From the NCBI GenBank assembly GCA_017458865.1, contig JAFSZW010000099.1, positions 1-6,239 on the forward strand: DNA of 6,239 bases. Reading direction: 5' to 3'. Made by a program: the position numbers and the translations under genes. Positions 5,643 through 6,239 of this stretch are shown one piece after another (positions within the stretch are counted from its first letter, which is position 1; each line of letters starts with the position of its first letter). The notes under the pieces were generated by a model. It made no database searches and was not told the origin of the DNA. It worked only from the letters and a program-made list of their open reading frames with translations. Origin of the DNA: Clostridia bacterium (GTDB lineage: Bacteria > Bacillota > Clostridia > Christensenellales > Aristaeellaceae).

Positions 5643-5667
5643 CTAAATGCGGTATCACTTGAACCGC

Positions 5668-5697
5668 ACCCAGCTTCAGCTGGGTTTTTTCTTTTTC
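5668..5697 (+). terminator. Intrinsic terminator after tRNA-Arg
   Basis: ACCCAGC (5668-5674), a TTCA loop and GCTGGGT (5679-5685) form a perfect seven-pair GC-rich stem followed by TTTTTT, a C and TTTTT. It lies 25 bases past the tRNA end. A smaller hairpin, TGCGGT (5648-5653) with ACCGCA (5663-5668), sits between the two. Confidence 0.92.
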
Positions 5698-6112
5698 TGA
5701 ATCATACAGTAAGCCTAACCACGGACTGAATGTTTCAATCCTGGATACCTTAAACCAGGCCTCATAAATATTGCCGCCATAAAAGCCCGATTCTTATAGA
5801 ACGACCAAATATCAATAAAATACATCTTTTATAATATCAAACACTCTACTAAAACATTCTCTTACAATTATCCTATCCCTTATTTGGATAATCATGCTTA
5901 CGTGCATTGATGTCTCAATCTGATTTCAAATGGGTTGTTAACAGTCATTATCAAAACCTTACACAATATAGTCTTTTATCCATCCACAGACAATGATCGC
6001 ATCCAAGATCCCGGAATCATAAGGAATCTATAATCTCTGGTAGAAAAGAATAAAGGTGAACCTGATGGTGTTCTGCGCATCTGATTGATAGGCATGGAAG
6101 TTCTCTTTTATT

Positions 6113-6160
6113 TTATCATTGGCAAATTTGAAATAATTTTAGGCTTTATCCTTGGCAAAT
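6113..6160 (+). repeat. Direct repeat TTATC[A/C]TTGGCAAAT
   Basis: Two 15-base copies (6113-6127 and 6146-6160) differ at one position and start 33 bases apart, about three helical turns. A shorter related TTTTATCATTG occurs near 6225-6235. The second copy overlaps the -35 box of the rightward promoter, so these may be binding sites for a regulator of the gene beyond the right edge. Confidence 0.45.
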
Positions 6161-6180
6161 CAAAAATAACGTGCTATTAT
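6152..6180 (+). promoter_or_regulatory. Rightward promoter at the window end
   Basis: TTGGCA (-35, 6152-6157), a 17-base spacer and TATTAT (-10, 6175-6180), with TG at the extended -10 position (6172-6173). Transcription would begin near 6187 and run out of the window, so a gene starting just past 6239 is expected. Confidence 0.55.
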
Positions 6181-6239
6181 TGTATCCGTACAGTATCTTC
6201 ATAAGGTTTGTTGGCTAAAGCATTTTTTATCATTGAGGC

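Larger units (their letters stand above)
5698..6239. other. AT-rich stretch without a recognisable gene
   Basis: About 540 bases with roughly 34% GC by hand count hold no open frame of useful length with a ribosome binding site on either strand. There are small dyads without T-runs, such as ATTATCC/GGATAAT (5867-5873 with 5886-5892) and CCTGG/CCAGG (5740-5744 with 5755-5759). The right end carries a direct repeat and a rightward promoter, so this is probably the upstream region of a gene beyond the edge, perhaps at the border of transferred DNA next to the tRNA gene. Confidence 0.6.

Noticed and set aside
5329..5658. 109-codon minus-strand frame with a sequence like ARGFEPPAYRLGG
   Set aside because: It is the antisense of the tRNA-Arg gene, a classic false gene call, and also runs over the promoter and hairpin region.
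1..6239. CRISPR arrays, insertion sequences, toxin-antitoxin or defence genes
   Set aside because: No regularly spaced repeats, transposase-like frames or terminal repeats were found. All sizeable genes are metabolic.

Overview
The window looks like chromosomal DNA from a Gram-positive, Firmicutes-type bacterium. Every major gene has an AGGAGG-like ribosome binding site, the promoters match the sigma-A consensus, the tRNA gene does not encode its CCA end, and the protein sequences resemble gut Firmicutes homologues. The organism cannot be named from this sequence alone. The genes are moderately GC-rich, while the last ~540 bases are AT-rich (about 34% GC by my count).

Positions 1-3804, minus strand, hold a hexuronate catabolism operon read right to left: uxaA (altronate dehydratase), uxaC (glucuronate/galacturonate isomerase), kdgF (cupin that linearises unsaturated uronates) and eda (KDPG aldolase, cut by the left edge). 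UxaC opens the isomerase route from galacturonate or glucuronate and UxaA makes 2-keto-3-deoxygluconate (KDG). KdgF handles the 4,5-unsaturated uronates released by pectin or glycosaminoglycan lyases. Both branches meet at KDPG, which Eda splits into pyruvate and glyceraldehyde-3-phosphate. The tagaturonate/fructuronate reductase, KduI/KduD and KDG kinase needed to complete these routes are not in the window. The uxaC reading frame is interrupted by one in-frame TAG at codon 91. The protein continues in the same frame with full conservation on both sides, so this is not a frameshift.

Positions 3805-4218 form a divergent regulatory region with a weak candidate promoter for the uxa operon, a better one for the gene to the right, and several inverted repeats that could be operators. 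Positions 4219-5292, plus strand, encode a 6-phosphofructokinase of the 'mixed-substrate' type with ATP-type Gly but PPi-clade-type Lys signatures.

Positions 5293-5700 contain a perfect consensus promoter (TTGACA, 17 bp, TATAAT), a hairpin plus T-run with alternative pairings, a structured stretch holding a 5' half of a decayed tRNA-Arg-like gene, an intact tRNA-Arg(CCU) and a strong terminator. Positions 5701-6239 are AT-rich and contain no gene I can support, only a short direct repeat and a promoter pointing out of the window.
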